Positions 44,350-54,939 of a stretch of 64,000 nucleotides of DNA are shown piece by piece. A program made the position numbers and the translations under genes. The notes under the pieces were generated by a model. It was not told the origin of the DNA. It did no database searches and saw only the letters and a program-made list of their open reading frames with translations. How positions within the stretch are numbered: the first letter of the stretch is position 1; each line of letters starts with the position of its first letter. Source of the DNA: Vibrio sinensis (lineage in GTDB: Bacteria > Pseudomonadota > Gammaproteobacteria > Enterobacterales > Vibrionaceae); NCBI RefSeq assembly GCF_003605645.1, contig NZ_QVMU01000009.1:1-64000 (forward strand), read 5' to 3'.

Positions 44350-46491
44350 TTAAGTTACACCGGGACTCTCACTGGAAGTGAGCTTCATCCGATAATCTTG
44401 ATACCCTCGATTGCTATAAATAAAGATGGTAATAAAGATAGCTCCACTCAATAGCTTGAACATCACATTGATCTCAGGCCAAATCAATACAACTCCGACA
44501 CCAAGTAACACCAGACGCAATAACCAGTTAATCGGTCCCTCTAAAAAACCCTCTATTGCTGCGACCAAAGCATAGGTTCCTATTACCGCAAATATCCCAA
44601 CTATCATCACATGACTGATATCCCAACTGACTAATCCGGTATAGGCAATAAGCAAAGGCACTAGGTACAAGCCTTTGGCAATTTTCCATGCCATCATACC
44701 TGTTCGCATGGGGGGTGTTTTAGCTATCGTAGCTGCCGCAAAAGCGGTTAAGCAAACCGGAGGCGTCACATTACTGTCCTGAGATAACCAAAAGATAATC
44801 AAATGTGCAGACAAAAGTGCCAGTCCTACGGCTTCCATACCCAAACTTTGTTCCAACAACATTTCCATGAAATCAGGTGGTACAACAGCAACTAACTCTT
44901 TTGCCGTTTCTAATGCCATTGGCGCACTCAGTAAAACAAGCTTTTCTGGTGCGGCTAGCATAAAGATCGCTTTCGCTTGCTCCGGTAGTTGTCCTGAAAC
45001 CAATAGATTCAACAGCTGGCTTTCTGCTAATAACTTATACAATGCAGGAGCCGACAAAGTACCAAGAACGATATAAGCCGCTGTAACCGGAAGCCCCATA
45101 CCAAGTACCAGTGATGCTAAGGCAATCAACAGCAACATAAGTAAAAGGTTGCCACCAGCCCAACCATCGATCATTAGAGAAAACGTATTGCCAATCCCTG
45201 TGGTACTGATGACATTAACCACCAAACCGATCCCCACGAGTAACACAGCGGTCGTTGCCATGTTTCTCGCCCCTTGAGCTAATGCTTCAATAATCGCCGT
45301 TACACCCATTCTATGAGAGCGGGAGAACCAGCTTGCGACCACAACTGAAATAATCGCTAACCCTGCAGCGTAAGTTGGGGTAAATCCATCGACCAACAGG
45401 TAAACAAGAACGGCTAAAGGTATCAAGTTATGCCAACCTGACAGGACGACTTTCAGCAGTGAGTCCTCACTCGTGGTAATTTTTTGCACGCCACTGCGTT
45501 TCGCTTCAATACGTACAAAAAATCCAACAGAAAGGAAGTAGATCAAAGCTGGAACAAATGACACGGCAATAATATCAACGTAAGGAATTTGAGTATAAGA
45601 GGCCATAATAAATGCCCCGGCCCCCATGACCGGTGGCATTAACTGCCCACCAGTCGATGCGGCGGCTTCAACACCGGCGGCAAATCGTGATGGGAACCCA
45701 GCCTTTTGCATCAACGGAATACTGATCACTCCAGTAGAAACCGTATTGGCCACACTGGAGCCAGAAACTGACCCCATAAGGCCAGATCCGATTACCGCGA
45801 TAAAACCCGGCCCTCCAATCACTTTGCCTGCTGCAGCACGCGCCACATCAATGATGTAGTCACCAACACCTGAACGAACCAAAAAAGCCCCGAACAGAAT
45901 AAACATGAAGACAAAGCTCCAGCTAATCCGTGAAATGGGGCCAAACATCCCCTCTGAAGAATAGAAACTGCGATAGAGCAACGTCTCCATACTCAAACCC
46001 GGAAAATGAAAGATACCTGTCGCCCATTTTCCCCACAGCACAACGTAACTTAAGCAGATCACAATCAAAACAGGGATAAACCACCCCATGGTTCGACGAA
46101 TAAGCTCAATGACTATCGCAATGGCTAAGATCGCAAATATCCAATCGGTGGTAACAAACTTCACCCCTCTTTCATACAGAGCATCTTCAGCAAAAGGGAT
46201 ATAGGCAAGACATGCGAGTGCGCCAAGGGCAATCAATATGTCGACAGCTAGCGCCACTTTACTTTTTTTCAATGAACCGTGCGCGGGGTACCACAAGGCG
46301 CAAATAACAGCAAAGCCTGCAAAGTGAACCGCAGAAACCCATAATTCAGGCCAAGTCGCAAATGTGTTAAACCAAATGTGGATCAGTGACAGTCCAACGC
46401 CAATAAACGTAATGGCACTTACCACCCAAGGAAAATCAGCCCGAGTAGGTAACTCGAACTTTTGTAGTTCTTGCTTTAGAGAATCGCTCAT
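44350..46491 (-). CDS. TRAP transporter fused permease (4TM/12TM, DctQM-type)
   Basis: The 713-aa protein has a short cytoplasmic head followed by about 16-18 hydrophobic segments, as in fused TRAP permeases of the TAXI type. Conserved stretches include GSGLMGSVSGSSVANTVSTG and PPVMGAGAFIMA. It imports a carboxylate or related solute driven by an ion gradient, with the receptor encoded upstream (46695-47699, same strand). I start at ATG 46491, preceded by GGAG, because the longer frame's ATG overlaps that site. Confidence 0.92.
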   Translation of the reverse strand: MSDSLKQELQKFELPTRADFPWVVSAITFIGVGLSLIHIWFNTFATWPELWVSAVHFAGFAVICALWYPAHGSLKKSKVALAVDILIALGALACLAYIPFAEDALYERGVKFVTTDWIFAILAIAIVIELIRRTMGWFIPVLIVICLSYVVLWGKWATGIFHFPGLSMETLLYRSFYSSEGMFGPISRISWSFVFMFILFGAFLVRSGVGDYIIDVARAAAGKVIGGPGFIAVIGSGLMGSVSGSSVANTVSTGVISIPLMQKAGFPSRFAAGVEAAASTGGQLMPPVMGAGAFIMASYTQIPYVDIIAVSFVPALIYFLSVGFFVRIEAKRSGVQKITTSEDSLLKVVLSGWHNLIPLAVLVYLLVDGFTPTYAAGLAIISVVVASWFSRSHRMGVTAIIEALAQGARNMATTAVLLVGIGLVVNVISTTGIGNTFSLMIDGWAGGNLLLMLLLIALASLVLGMGLPVTAAYIVLGTLSAPALYKLLAESQLLNLLVSGQLPEQAKAIFMLAAPEKLVLLSAPMALETAKELVAVVPPDFMEMLLEQSLGMEAVGLALLSAHLIIFWLSQDSNVTPPVCLTAFAAATIAKTPPMRTGMMAWKIAKGLYLVPLLIAYTGLVSWDISHVMIVGIFAVIGTYALVAAIEGFLEGPINWLLRLVLLGVGVVLIWPEINVMFKLLSGAIFITIFIYSNRGYQDYRMKLTSSESPGVT

Positions 46492-46694
46492 AACCGACTC
46501 CATTCAACTGATATAAAGCGATAAAAAAGGCTCCCTAGCCTTTTGCTTTTGAAGTGAACCCTCTGAATTCATATCTTGAGTCCATCTCAGGCGTTCATCT
46601 CTAGAGTAAGGTCTGCTGAAGTCCGCTTCATAAATTGGAACGGTTTAAATTCAGGTTTATCTGTACACCAGCAAAAGTTTAGAGAGCTAGGTGG

Positions 46695-47699
46695 TTATTG
46701 AGTGATCAATGTATCAGGGATCTCAACACCCACTTCTTTGTAGTAACGAGCGGCTCCTGGATGAAGTGGTACCGGCAAACCGGCAATCGCTTTTTCAATC
46801 GCCATCGCTTTGGTCGCTTTATGGATACCTTGTAGGAACGGCAGGTTTTCATAGATGGTTTTAGTTAGCTGATAAACATCTTCATCGGAAACATCATCAC
46901 GTACGGCAAGAAAGTTAGGCTGAGCAATCGTGGTAACGACTTCAGTGACACCCGGGTAGGTATTGGCTGGGATTTCAAATTTGGTCCACAAATTGTAGCT
47001 GCCATTCGCCTGCTTAATTTGCTCATCGTTGAACGACAAGATCTTTATCTCATCGCCTAATGCTGCAAATGCTTGTGTTACCGCTCCGACAGGAACACCT
47101 GCTGGCGTGTTCATGCCATCAATCGTTCCATTTTGCAGTGCACTCGCACTACCGCCATAACCCATATGCGCAAGGTTAAAGCTTTCTGGATCAATCGAGA
47201 GTCCTTTCATGATCTGACGACCTGAATTTTCAGTACCTGAGTTTTTCTTACCAATAGAGAATTTTTTTCCCTCTAGGTTATTCAGATCCGAAACCATGCC
47301 TGTTTCTGCTAATTCTGAACGGACAATAAAGTGCTCAACGTTTTGCCATAACATAGAAACAGAACGCAGCTGCTCTTGTCTTTCTTTATAAGGGCCCTCA
47401 CCCTCCCAAGCCCATGCGCCATATAAACCTTGTAGAATCGCAAACTGAGCTTCGTTTTCATTGAGCAGTTTTACGTTCTCGCCCGAGCCCGCTGAACTGA
47501 TCGCTGACAACGAAAATTTATATTGGGGTGTCAGCTTCACTTTACTCAACGTTGCTAGCGCGACGCCGACGGGATAATAGGTTCCACCTGTTGAAGCCGT
47601 TGCCAATATGTAACTGCGATCTTGTGCAACTGCATTGCTCGCGATGCCAAATGATGCAACGGCGATAGCGATGGTTTTCACTAGCTTATTCATTTTCAT
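46695..47699 (-). CDS. TAXI-family TRAP transporter solute receptor
   Basis: The 334-aa periplasmic protein has a signal peptide (MKMNKLVKTIAIAVASFGIASNAVA, cut before QDRS) and the TAXI signature ATASTGGTYYPVGVALATL, as well as GSGENVKLL and GMNTPAGVPVGAV. It delivers the solute to the permease encoded 200 bp downstream; TAXI members bind glutamate, glutamine or other carboxylates, and the ligand here is unknown. AGGGAG precedes the start. Confidence 0.92.
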   Translation of the reverse strand: MKMNKLVKTIAIAVASFGIASNAVAQDRSYILATASTGGTYYPVGVALATLSKVKLTPQYKFSLSAISSAGSGENVKLLNENEAQFAILQGLYGAWAWEGEGPYKERQEQLRSVSMLWQNVEHFIVRSELAETGMVSDLNNLEGKKFSIGKKNSGTENSGRQIMKGLSIDPESFNLAHMGYGGSASALQNGTIDGMNTPAGVPVGAVTQAFAALGDEIKILSFNDEQIKQANGSYNLWTKFEIPANTYPGVTEVVTTIAQPNFLAVRDDVSDEDVYQLTKTIYENLPFLQGIHKATKAMAIEKAIAGLPVPLHPGAARYYKEVGVEIPDTLITQ

Positions 47700-47908
47700 T
47701 CGATACTCTCCCTGTTCTTAATCAAACAATACCATTCAGGCATGCTGCGTATTCATCAAAACAATCGATTACGGATCTTAAGGTAGGGAAATTCAACGAT
47801 TTATGAAACGATCTACATCGCACTTCTTAATAACAAAATCGCAACAAAAAATAAAAGTATCAATTTTGTTCAGTCACGGGGATTTTTTGAATTAACGTAA
47901 TAAAAAAA

Positions 47909-47926
47909 ATCAGCCTATTGGCTGAT
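47909..47926 (-). terminator. rbs operon terminator overlapping the rbsR stop codon
   Basis: On the minus strand ATCAGCC-AATA-GGCTGAT is followed by TTTTTTTATT. The TAG stop of rbsR is in the loop and stem, so terminator and coding end overlap. Confidence 0.88.
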
Positions 47927-48922
47927 CTTTTTGACACTACTGCGCTCAACAAGCGTCGGCTCTAACTGAACCACATGCGCATCTCGACTTGGGTCTTCTA
48001 AACGCTTCAATAGCATTTCGACTGCTGATTGGCCTAAACGATATTTAGGCTGATGAATAGTGGTTAACCCTGGGGACATAAACTTAGCAATGTGAATATC
48101 ATCATAGCCAATTAATGAAACATCTTCGGGAATACGGATACCTTTTTCATTGGCTGCATTAATTACCCCCATCGCCATCATGTCGTTACACACAAAAATC
48201 GCACTGGGCAGTGTCCCTTTACTATAAATGGTATTGAATGCCTGATAGCCACCCTCACAGTTAAAGTCTGACTCTACGATCCAATCACCATTAAAAGAGA
48301 GATTAGCTTCATTTAATGCACGCTTATACCCCTCATAACGCATCTGAGCTTGGTATAAATTGAGAGGACCGGTAATACAACCAATGGATTGATGGCCACT
48401 TTCAACCAAGTACTTAGCTGCTAAATAGCCACCACGCAGTGAGTTATCTTGAATCTTATCACTGGTAAAGTGCATTGGGCCCCAATCCATCACAACAATC
48501 GGGATATCAGGGTATTGTTCAAAAATATCAAACCGCTCTCCAACCAGTGAAGAACACATTAAAATCAACCCATCAACACGCTTTTGAAGCAAGGTATTGA
48601 TGGATGCTTTCATTCGAACTTGGTCGCCCTCGGTATTACAAACAATAAGGTTATACCCTTGCTGATAACAACTGCGTTCGACACCTTTTACCACCTCACC
48701 AAAAAAAGGGTTGGTTGAGGTAGTCATTAACATGCCAAAAGTTTTGGTGCGATTCATTTTAAAACTACGCGCTAAAGCTGATGGTGTGTAATTCAGCTCT
48801 TTAGCCGCCTTATTCACTCGCTCAGAGATCTCTTCGCTAACATAGCGTGAGCTATTAATCACATGGCTGACTGTCGAAGTGGAAACACCCGCTAATCGAG
48901 CAATGTCTTTCATTGTCGCCAT
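47915..48922 (-). CDS. rbsR: Ribose operon repressor
   Basis: The 335-aa LacI-family protein has an N-terminal HTH (ATMKDIARLAGVSTSTVSHVIN) and hinge helix, followed by a periplasmic-binding-protein-like ligand domain. In the absence of ribose it represses rbsDACBK; ribose releases it. It is the last gene of the operon, 12 bp after rbsK, and a matching 20-bp palindrome lies upstream of rbsD. Confidence 0.95.
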   Translation of the reverse strand: MATMKDIARLAGVSTSTVSHVINSSRYVSEEISERVNKAAKELNYTPSALARSFKMNRTKTFGMLMTTSTNPFFGEVVKGVERSCYQQGYNLIVCNTEGDQVRMKASINTLLQKRVDGLILMCSSLVGERFDIFEQYPDIPIVVMDWGPMHFTSDKIQDNSLRGGYLAAKYLVESGHQSIGCITGPLNLYQAQMRYEGYKRALNEANLSFNGDWIVESDFNCEGGYQAFNTIYSKGTLPSAIFVCNDMMAMGVINAANEKGIRIPEDVSLIGYDDIHIAKFMSPGLTTIHQPKYRLGQSAVEMLLKRLEDPSRDAHVVQLEPTLVERSSVKKISQ

Positions 48923-48934
48923 GCATTAATTCTC

Positions 48935-49855
48935 CTAAAACTGCTCGGCCAAAAACGTTTCAACCTCTTCACGGGTTGGAATCGATGTTTGTGCACCAAA
49001 ACGCGTGACTGAAATAGCAGCAGCGGCATGGGCAAATTTAATCGCTGATTCTAATGGCATTTCTTCTAACAAACCAGTGACGAATGCACCGTTAAAGGTG
49101 TCTCCTGCTGCCGTGGTATCTGTCGCAGTAACTCTAAATCCTGCAATGATTTTACCCACACCCTTTTGGCTCAACCAAACACCTTTCGCGCCCAAGGTAA
49201 TCATGACGGTTTCGATGCCTTTTTGATGAAGAATATTGGCGGCTTGTTGCGCAGATTCATCATCAATGACGGCAACACCCGTTAACACTTCAGCTTCGGT
49301 TTCATTTGGGGTAATGATGTCAACATTACTAAGCAATTCATCAGACAAAGCTCGCGCTGGTGCGGGGTTTAACACAACAACGGTGTCACTTTCTTTGGCT
49401 ACTTGAGCTGCTTTTTCAATACCATCTAATGGGGTTTCTAACTGCATAAGCAAATACTGAGCTTGGCGAATATCTTCTAACTCACTTTCAATCATCTGTG
49501 CAGAAAGAAGATCATTTGCCTCTCCTGAAATACAGATGCTGTTTTCGCCACTATCGCACACTTGAATCATCGCAATGCCTGTTGGGCAGTTGGGCTGCAT
49601 TTTCACCCCTTTGATATTCATGCCATCCATGATGAAGTTTTCACGAATATTAATACCAAAAGAGTCGTCACCCACGGCGGCAATAAAGCCTATATCTGCT
49701 TTTAAACGTGCTGCTGCGACGGCTTGGTTTGCGCCTTTACCACCGGGAATAACTTGATAACGACGGCCATGGAGCGTCTCACCGGGACGAGGAAATGATG
49801 GCACTTGGAGCACATGGTCAGCGTTCACGCTACCCAATACGATTAACTTATTCAT
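48935..49855 (-). CDS. rbsK: Ribokinase
   Basis: The 306-aa PfkB-family enzyme phosphorylates ribose to ribose-5-phosphate. It shows the N-terminal substrate motif GGKGANQAVAAARL and the C-terminal TDTTAAGDTFNGAF with the catalytic Asp. I start at ATG 49855 (MNKLIVLGSVNAD), preceded by GAGGATAAG; the longer frame adds 30 residues absent from ribokinases. Confidence 0.96.
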   Translation of the reverse strand: MNKLIVLGSVNADHVLQVPSFPRPGETLHGRRYQVIPGGKGANQAVAAARLKADIGFIAAVGDDSFGINIRENFIMDGMNIKGVKMQPNCPTGIAMIQVCDSGENSICISGEANDLLSAQMIESELEDIRQAQYLLMQLETPLDGIEKAAQVAKESDTVVVLNPAPARALSDELLSNVDIITPNETEAEVLTGVAVIDDESAQQAANILHQKGIETVMITLGAKGVWLSQKGVGKIIAGFRVTATDTTAAGDTFNGAFVTGLLEEMPLESAIKFAHAAAAISVTRFGAQTSIPTREEVETFLAEQF

Positions 49856-49986
49856 ACGCTTATCCTCGGTTCTAGTGAACCTATACAATTCAGGAACAGA
49901 TAGATTTCCACTCTCGTAAAAATGCAAAGCTAACTGTTTCTTCAAACCCTCCCCGAGCAGGGAGGGCTTTATACCAATCAGAAAAA

Positions 49987-50865
49987 TTATTGAGCAATAA
50001 CTTTTAGCGGAACTGGGATGTTCGCTTCAACTTGTTCGCCTTTTAGAACTTTTACCGCTGTTTCAACACCCAGAGCACCGATAAGGTCAGGTTGCTGTGC
50101 GATGGTCGCGCCAAGAATGCCACGGTTTACCGCTGCAATACCATCATCAGTACCATCAAAACCAACGATTAACACTTCTTTGCCTGAAGCTTGTACAGCA
50201 CGAAGCGCACCAAGTGCCATTTCATCATTTTGTGCGAATACTGCTTGAACATCTGGGTTAGCAGCAAGTAGGTTTTCCATAACGTTCAAACCTTTAGTAC
50301 GGTCAAAATCCGCTGGTTGACTCGCAAGTAGATTCATCTCACTGCCATCGACCGCTTTCATGAACCCCTCACCACGTTCACGCGCAGCTGATGTACCAGC
50401 GATACCCTCAAGTTGGATAACTTTCGCAGTCTCACCGACTTTGCTGATAATGTATTCACCGGCCATTTCACCACCAGCAACGTTGTCTGAAGCGATATGG
50501 CTCACTACGTCACCACGACTCGCGCCACGGTCCAAAGTAAGTACAGGAATGTTTGAGCGGTTCGCCATACGAATCGCATTAGAAACCGCATCAGAGTCTG
50601 TTGGGTTAATCAAAATAGCTTTTACGCCGCGAACTGTTAGGTCTTCAACATTGGAAAGCTCTTTACTAGGATCGTTTTGCGAATCAAGAACGATTAGGTC
50701 ATAACCGAGCTCCTCCGCTTTCGCTTCCGCACCATCTTTCATCGTAACGAAAAACGGATTGTTAAGAGTCGATAGTACGATTGCCATTGTATCTTGAGCT
50801 TGAGCAGACACAGAAACCGTCGTAGAAAGTAGTGCAGCAGAAATTAAAGTGGCCAGTTTTTTCAT
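49987..50865 (-). CDS. rbsB: D-ribose periplasmic binding protein
   Basis: The 292-aa protein has a signal peptide ([23 protein letters not shown]) and the family-1 sugar-binding core ([39 protein letters not shown]). It delivers ribose to RbsAC and may serve the chemoreceptor Trg-type pathway. It is separated from rbsC by an unusually long 240-bp spacer. Confidence 0.96.
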   Translation of the reverse strand: MKKLATLISAALLSTTVSVSAQAQDTMAIVLSTLNNPFFVTMKDGAEAKAEELGYDLIVLDSQNDPSKELSNVEDLTVRGVKAILINPTDSDAVSNAIRMANRSNIPVLTLDRGASRGDVVSHIASDNVAGGEMAGEYIISKVGETAKVIQLEGIAGTSAARERGEGFMKAVDGSEMNLLASQPADFDRTKGLNVMENLLAANPDVQAVFAQNDEMALGALRAVQASGKEVLIVGFDGTDDGIAAVNRGILGATIAQQPDLIGALGVETAVKVLKGEQVEANIPVPLKVIAQ

Positions 50866-51105
50866 CGTTATCGTCCTTTGTGTAGGGTGTCACGGGACAT
50901 ATCATCCCGCGTCGGTTTTTATGTAGTTATCTATTTGTTTAGCTATTTAGCTATTTAGCTATTTTAAATTGGATCGTTATTGTTTATGTCTTCCTAACTT
51001 GACTCATCAGGTTAATGACCCGTTATGCTTAAACAACCTTACTCACTTTATTGCAGACGCTTAGGTAGCTATTTACTTAGGAAGCAAGCACAACGGGTAT
51101 CGGGG
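50866..51105 (-). other. rbsC-rbsB intercistronic spacer with 8-bp tandem repeats
   Basis: Three exact copies of TAGCTATT (50940-50963) lie in a 240-bp spacer that is long for an operon. It may hold an mRNA processing or stabilizing element or an internal promoter that raises rbsB level; no clear terminator was seen. Confidence 0.5.
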
Positions 51106-52086
51106 TTACTTGTTTTTGTTATCCACTAATACTGCCAGTAGGATAACGACGGCTTTTGCAATCATTTGGTAGTAAGACGACACATCCAATAGGTTCAGAG
51201 CATTGTTTAAGAAGCCAATGATCAGAGCACCAATCAGCGTACCCATGATTCGACCTTTACCACCCATTAGGCTGGTACCACCCAACACAACAGCAGCAAT
51301 TGCATCTAGCTCATAGCCCATACCAGCGGTTGGTTGCGCTGACGACAGACGAGAAGTAATGATGATGCCCGCCAACGCTGCCAGTAAACCACAGATTGAG
51401 TAGACACCAATTTTAACGCGGTCCACATTGATACCTGATAGGCGTGCTGCTGATTCATTACCGCCAACTGCGTAAACGTAACGACCAAAACGCGTATGGT
51501 TAAGCAAATACCAAGCACCCGCAAAAACGAACACCATCAGCCATACTGGAACTGGAATACCTAGGGTGTAGCCTGTACCAAACCATGCAAACGCATCAGC
51601 AGTATCAGTAAAGCCAGTTGAGATTGGTCGACCATCGGTATAAACCATGGTCACACCACGCAGAAGCGTCATGGTCACAAGAGTCGCGATAAAGGCTTGG
51701 ACCTTACCCTTAGCGATAATAATGCCGCTAATTGCGCCCAATGCGGCACCCGCAACTAATGCGGTTGGCAACGCGATCATCACTGGCACTTCAAGACCAA
51801 TTAATGTCGCGGCAAACGCACCACATAAAGCCAGTACTGAACCGACACTCAAATCAATACCTGCGGTAAGGATAACGAGCGTCATACCCACCGCTATAAT
51901 GGCGTTAACTGACGTTTGACGAAGTATGTTTAAAATATTATCGACAGTAAAAAAGTTAGGGTTTAAAAACGACACCACAACAATTAAGAACAGCAAAGCA
52001 ATAAGCGACTTTTGCTCGATTAACCATTCTTTACTAAAAAGCTTATTACCCGTTTGGGTTGGTTTACTCATGGCTTTGGTACTCAT
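51106..52086 (-). CDS. rbsC: Ribose ABC transporter permease
   Basis: The 326-aa membrane protein has about 8-10 hydrophobic helices and the typical [15 protein letters not shown] and [15 protein letters not shown] motifs of the RbsC/XylH/BPD_transp_2 family. It forms the channel for ribose with RbsA, whose gene it overlaps by 4 bp. Confidence 0.96.
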   Translation of the reverse strand: MSTKAMSKPTQTGNKLFSKEWLIEQKSLIALLFLIVVVSFLNPNFFTVDNILNILRQTSVNAIIAVGMTLVILTAGIDLSVGSVLALCGAFAATLIGLEVPVMIALPTALVAGAALGAISGIIIAKGKVQAFIATLVTMTLLRGVTMVYTDGRPISTGFTDTADAFAWFGTGYTLGIPVPVWLMVFVFAGAWYLLNHTRFGRYVYAVGGNESAARLSGINVDRVKIGVYSICGLLAALAGIIITSRLSSAQPTAGMGYELDAIAAVVLGGTSLMGGKGRIMGTLIGALIIGFLNNALNLLDVSSYYQMIAKAVVILLAVLVDNKNK

Positions 52087-53588
52087 GCTGCTTCCTCACT
52101 GATCATTTTACCTACCGCACAGGCGAGTAATTTTTCTTGGTCCGCCTCTTTGGCATCGAATTCACCGCTAATACGGCCTTCATGCATCACAATGATGCGG
52201 TCACTCATCCCAAGCACTTCTGGCATTTCTGATGACACCAAAATGATGCTCATTCCATCCGCTTTGAATTTATTGATGAGTTGGTAAATTTCTTTTTTTG
52301 CGCCGACATCTACACCGCGAGTGGGTTCATCTAAGATCAGCACTTTTGGTTTTGTCATCAATCCTTTGGCGATAGCAACTTTCTGTTGGTTTCCTCCAGA
52401 AAGGTTGCCAATGATTTGATCACGAGTTGGCGTTTTAATATTGAATAACTTGATAAAGTCCTCAACGGCCATCACTTCATCAGCGTGCTGAATTCGTCCA
52501 CCTTTGGTTAATTTATCAAGAGAGCAAAGCGACATATTTTCTTTCACTGACAAGCCAAGAACTAGCCCATCACCTTTACGGTCTTCAGAGATATAAGCGA
52601 TACCATTGATCAAGCCATCTTGTGGGCTGACTGGATTAATGGTTTTATTTTCAAGGTTAATCACACCACGCTCACTCGGTAATGCGCCGTAAATCACTTT
52701 CATTAATTCGGTACGACCTGCCCCCATAAGGCCAGATACCCCAAGGATTTCACCACGCTTTAATTTGAAGCTCACGTCATGAACACCAGAGCCGGTTAAA
52801 CCGATAACTTCAAGGCAAGTTTCTCCGTGTTTAACCTCAATACGTGGATACTGCTCTTCCAATTTACGACCGACCATCATCTCGATTAGGCCATCTTCAT
52901 TGGTATCAGACACTCGACATTCACCGATAAATTTGCCATCTCGTAGTACTGTGATGTCATCGCAAATTTCAAAGATTTCTTTAAGTCGGTGAGAGATATA
53001 AACGATTCCACAACCTTGATCGCGCAGTTCGTTGATCACTTTAAACAGAGACTCAGTTTCAGTATCTGTCAGTGCATCAGTAGGTTCGTCCATAATGATG
53101 ACTTTCGACTCAAACGACAGCGCTTTGGCAATTTCAACCATTTGTTGTTCGCCAAGACTTAAATCCCCAAGGAGGGTTTTGGAACTGTGTTTTACGTTTA
53201 AGCGAGCTAATAGCTTATCGGCTTCGTCATACATTTTAGCCCATTGAATACGGCCGAGAGAGCCTGTAAATTCACGGCCTAAAAAGATATTCTCAGCAAT
53301 CGTTAGCTCAGGAATAAGGTTCAGCTCTTGGTGGATGATACTGATCCCGGCTTGTTGTGAATCACGTGGTCCTTTAAAAGCGGCTGGTTGACCTTGATAG
53401 TGAATTGTCCCACCATCTAAAGGGTGAATACCGGTTAATACTTTCATTAACGTCGACTTACCGGCTCCGTTTTCTCCCATCAGCGCCATCACTCGCCCAG
53501 GGTAGACATTCAGACTTGCTTTATCGAGAGCTTTTACACCCGGAAACGCTTTCTCAATGTCGTTAAGTTGTAAGATGGCTTGAGTCAT
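52083..53588 (-). CDS. rbsA: Ribose ABC transporter ATP-binding protein (double ATPase)
   Basis: The 501-aa protein has two fused ABC domains. The first has a canonical Walker A (GENGAGKST) and signature (LSLGEQQ). The second has the degenerate Walker [10 protein letters not shown], typical of RbsA/MglA, with signature LSGGNQQ and Walker [11 protein letters not shown]. It powers ribose uptake. Confidence 0.96.
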   Translation of the reverse strand: MTQAILQLNDIEKAFPGVKALDKASLNVYPGRVMALMGENGAGKSTLMKVLTGIHPLDGGTIHYQGQPAAFKGPRDSQQAGISIIHQELNLIPELTIAENIFLGREFTGSLGRIQWAKMYDEADKLLARLNVKHSSKTLLGDLSLGEQQMVEIAKALSFESKVIIMDEPTDALTDTETESLFKVINELRDQGCGIVYISHRLKEIFEICDDITVLRDGKFIGECRVSDTNEDGLIEMMVGRKLEEQYPRIEVKHGETCLEVIGLTGSGVHDVSFKLKRGEILGVSGLMGAGRTELMKVIYGALPSERGVINLENKTINPVSPQDGLINGIAYISEDRKGDGLVLGLSVKENMSLCSLDKLTKGGRIQHADEVMAVEDFIKLFNIKTPTRDQIIGNLSGGNQQKVAIAKGLMTKPKVLILDEPTRGVDVGAKKEIYQLINKFKADGMSIILVSSEMPEVLGMSDRIIVMHEGRISGEFDAKEADQEKLLACAVGKMISEEAA

Positions 53589-53690
53589 GTTCTGTCCTCA
53601 ATTCGACAAACTGGCAGCCTTAGCCGCACCAAAAATTCCGTATTTCAAAAGTCCGCACTTAATTAGAGCGCTGAACTTAAAAATCAAAGC

Positions 53691-54110
53691 TTAAAAGACC
53701 ACACCTGTTTGGAAGATCACGTTGGCATATGGCGTACACTCTCCGGTACGAACCACTGCTTTGCTATTGTTCGTGCGAGCTTTAAATTCTTCGTGTGTCA
53801 CATGCCCCACTTCAATAACCTTGCCTGTTGTCAGTTGTTCTTGAACCAATAAATCAAGCAACTCACCATAAACTTCAGGGCTAGTTCGCTCGAATTCCTC
53901 TGCGACCAAAACCGCTTCAATTTGAGACTCAGACAAAATTACGCGTACCGTATCAATAAAACTAGGGACGCCATGAGTGAGGGCAAGATCGATGCGTTGT
54001 ACATGACTTGGGATAGGTAAACCGGCATCGCAAACAGTAATTTCATCAGTATGTCCTAACGTCGCTACCAGATAAGAGATGTCAGAATTTAGTAGGGTAC
54101 TTTTTTTCAT
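53691..54110 (-). CDS. rbsD: D-ribose pyranase
   Basis: The 139-aa protein interconverts beta-pyranose and beta-furanose ribose so that ribokinase gets its substrate. It shows the active-site His in ATLGHTDEITVCDAG and the C-terminal AVVRTGECTPYANVIF motif. It is the first gene of the operon. Confidence 0.96.
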   Translation of the reverse strand: MKKSTLLNSDISYLVATLGHTDEITVCDAGLPIPSHVQRIDLALTHGVPSFIDTVRVILSESQIEAVLVAEEFERTSPEVYGELLDLLVQEQLTTGKVIEVGHVTHEEFKARTNNSKAVVRTGECTPYANVIFQTGVVF

Positions 54111-54185
54111 TATTTAACCTTTTTACTCACTGTTTCGATCTCTATGAGTGCTGTTCTATTAGCGATTAAACTGTTCGTAAAACAC

Positions 54186-54205
54186 TCATCGATACGTTTC
54201 GATGA
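54186..54205. promoter_or_regulatory. RbsR operator upstream of rbsD
   Basis: TCATCGATACGTTTCGATGA is a 20-bp inverted repeat with 18 of 20 positions symmetric and a central CGTT, matching LacI/RbsR-type operators (core CGAAACGTTTCG in E. coli). It lies 76 bp upstream of rbsD. Confidence 0.75.
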
Positions 54206-54469
54206 AATAATAAGGCTGATTTTTTTCTTTGCACCATCACAAACACCAAGGTGTGACATTGATCGGCAATTTTGTGCAACACCTCCAATAATTTCGGTTA
54301 TAGCTCACACAATCACTGCACCTAACTTTCAGAGGTTTACTTAAATGGCATAAAGATGCGTTGCATATCACACTAGATATTCACAATAAATTTATGAATC
54401 GTGGATATAATTAACGTAATTAATAACTGGCACAGAAAAACAATATCCAAGAAAGACAAAGGTGAAAAA
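54206..54469. other. Intergenic region upstream of the rbs operon
   Basis: AT-rich; holds the promoters for rbsD (minus) and the DUF3012 lipoprotein (plus). AGGTG and A-rich sequence precede the latter. No additional gene seen. Confidence 0.4.
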
Positions 54470-54625
54470 ATGAAAAAGATCGCGTTTATTTTAGTAATGG
54501 CTTTACAAATCGCAGCCTGTACCGAGGTTGGAAGTGATGAATGGTGTAGTGATATGGATACCAAAGCAAAAGGTGATTGGACGGCTAATGAAGCGAAAGA
54601 TTATGCTAAGCACTGCATTTTCTAA
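54470..54625 (+). CDS. Small DUF3012-family lipoprotein
   Basis: The 51-aa protein starts at ATG 54470, after AAAGGTG. A lipobox-type signal (MKKIAFILVMALQIAAC, Cys17) is followed by TEVGSDEWCSDMDTKAKGDW and ANEAKDYAKHCIF, the conserved DUF3012 pattern with two further Cys. It is a predicted membrane-anchored lipoprotein of unknown function, common in Vibrio and relatives. The longer frame starting at 54401 adds a non-conserved leader. Confidence 0.82.
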   Translation: MKKIAFILVMALQIAACTEVGSDEWCSDMDTKAKGDWTANEAKDYAKHCIF

Positions 54626-54939
54626 GCGTTTTTTACCTATTAGCTAATAGAAACGCACTGCTCAAAATGTTAGCAGCCCATGTTTTCGATTAATCTATTA
54701 AGATTCTTCTCGAAACTGCGATATCAACTTGAGTTAATCGAATAACCAACGTTATACTAAGCCGTAGTAAGTAAATGTTAGCAGGCTCATTTTCCACTAG
54801 CGGTCTGTTTAAGTTTTGACTAAAATATGCACCATTCTCATCAGAAGTGATGAGCTGCCGTCTATTTTGGGACATTTCTGACCTTTCCTGCCACAAGCCG
54901 GTAGGTAGGCCTTAATTAGTAAGTAGTGTGTATTCGTAT
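54626..54939. other. Intergenic region with palindromes
   Basis: No gene seen. Right after the lipoprotein gene, GCGTTT and AAACGC enclose a 14-bp palindrome (CTATTAGCTAATAG, near 54640), perhaps a terminator. The rest should carry the promoter of the next gene. Confidence 0.4.
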
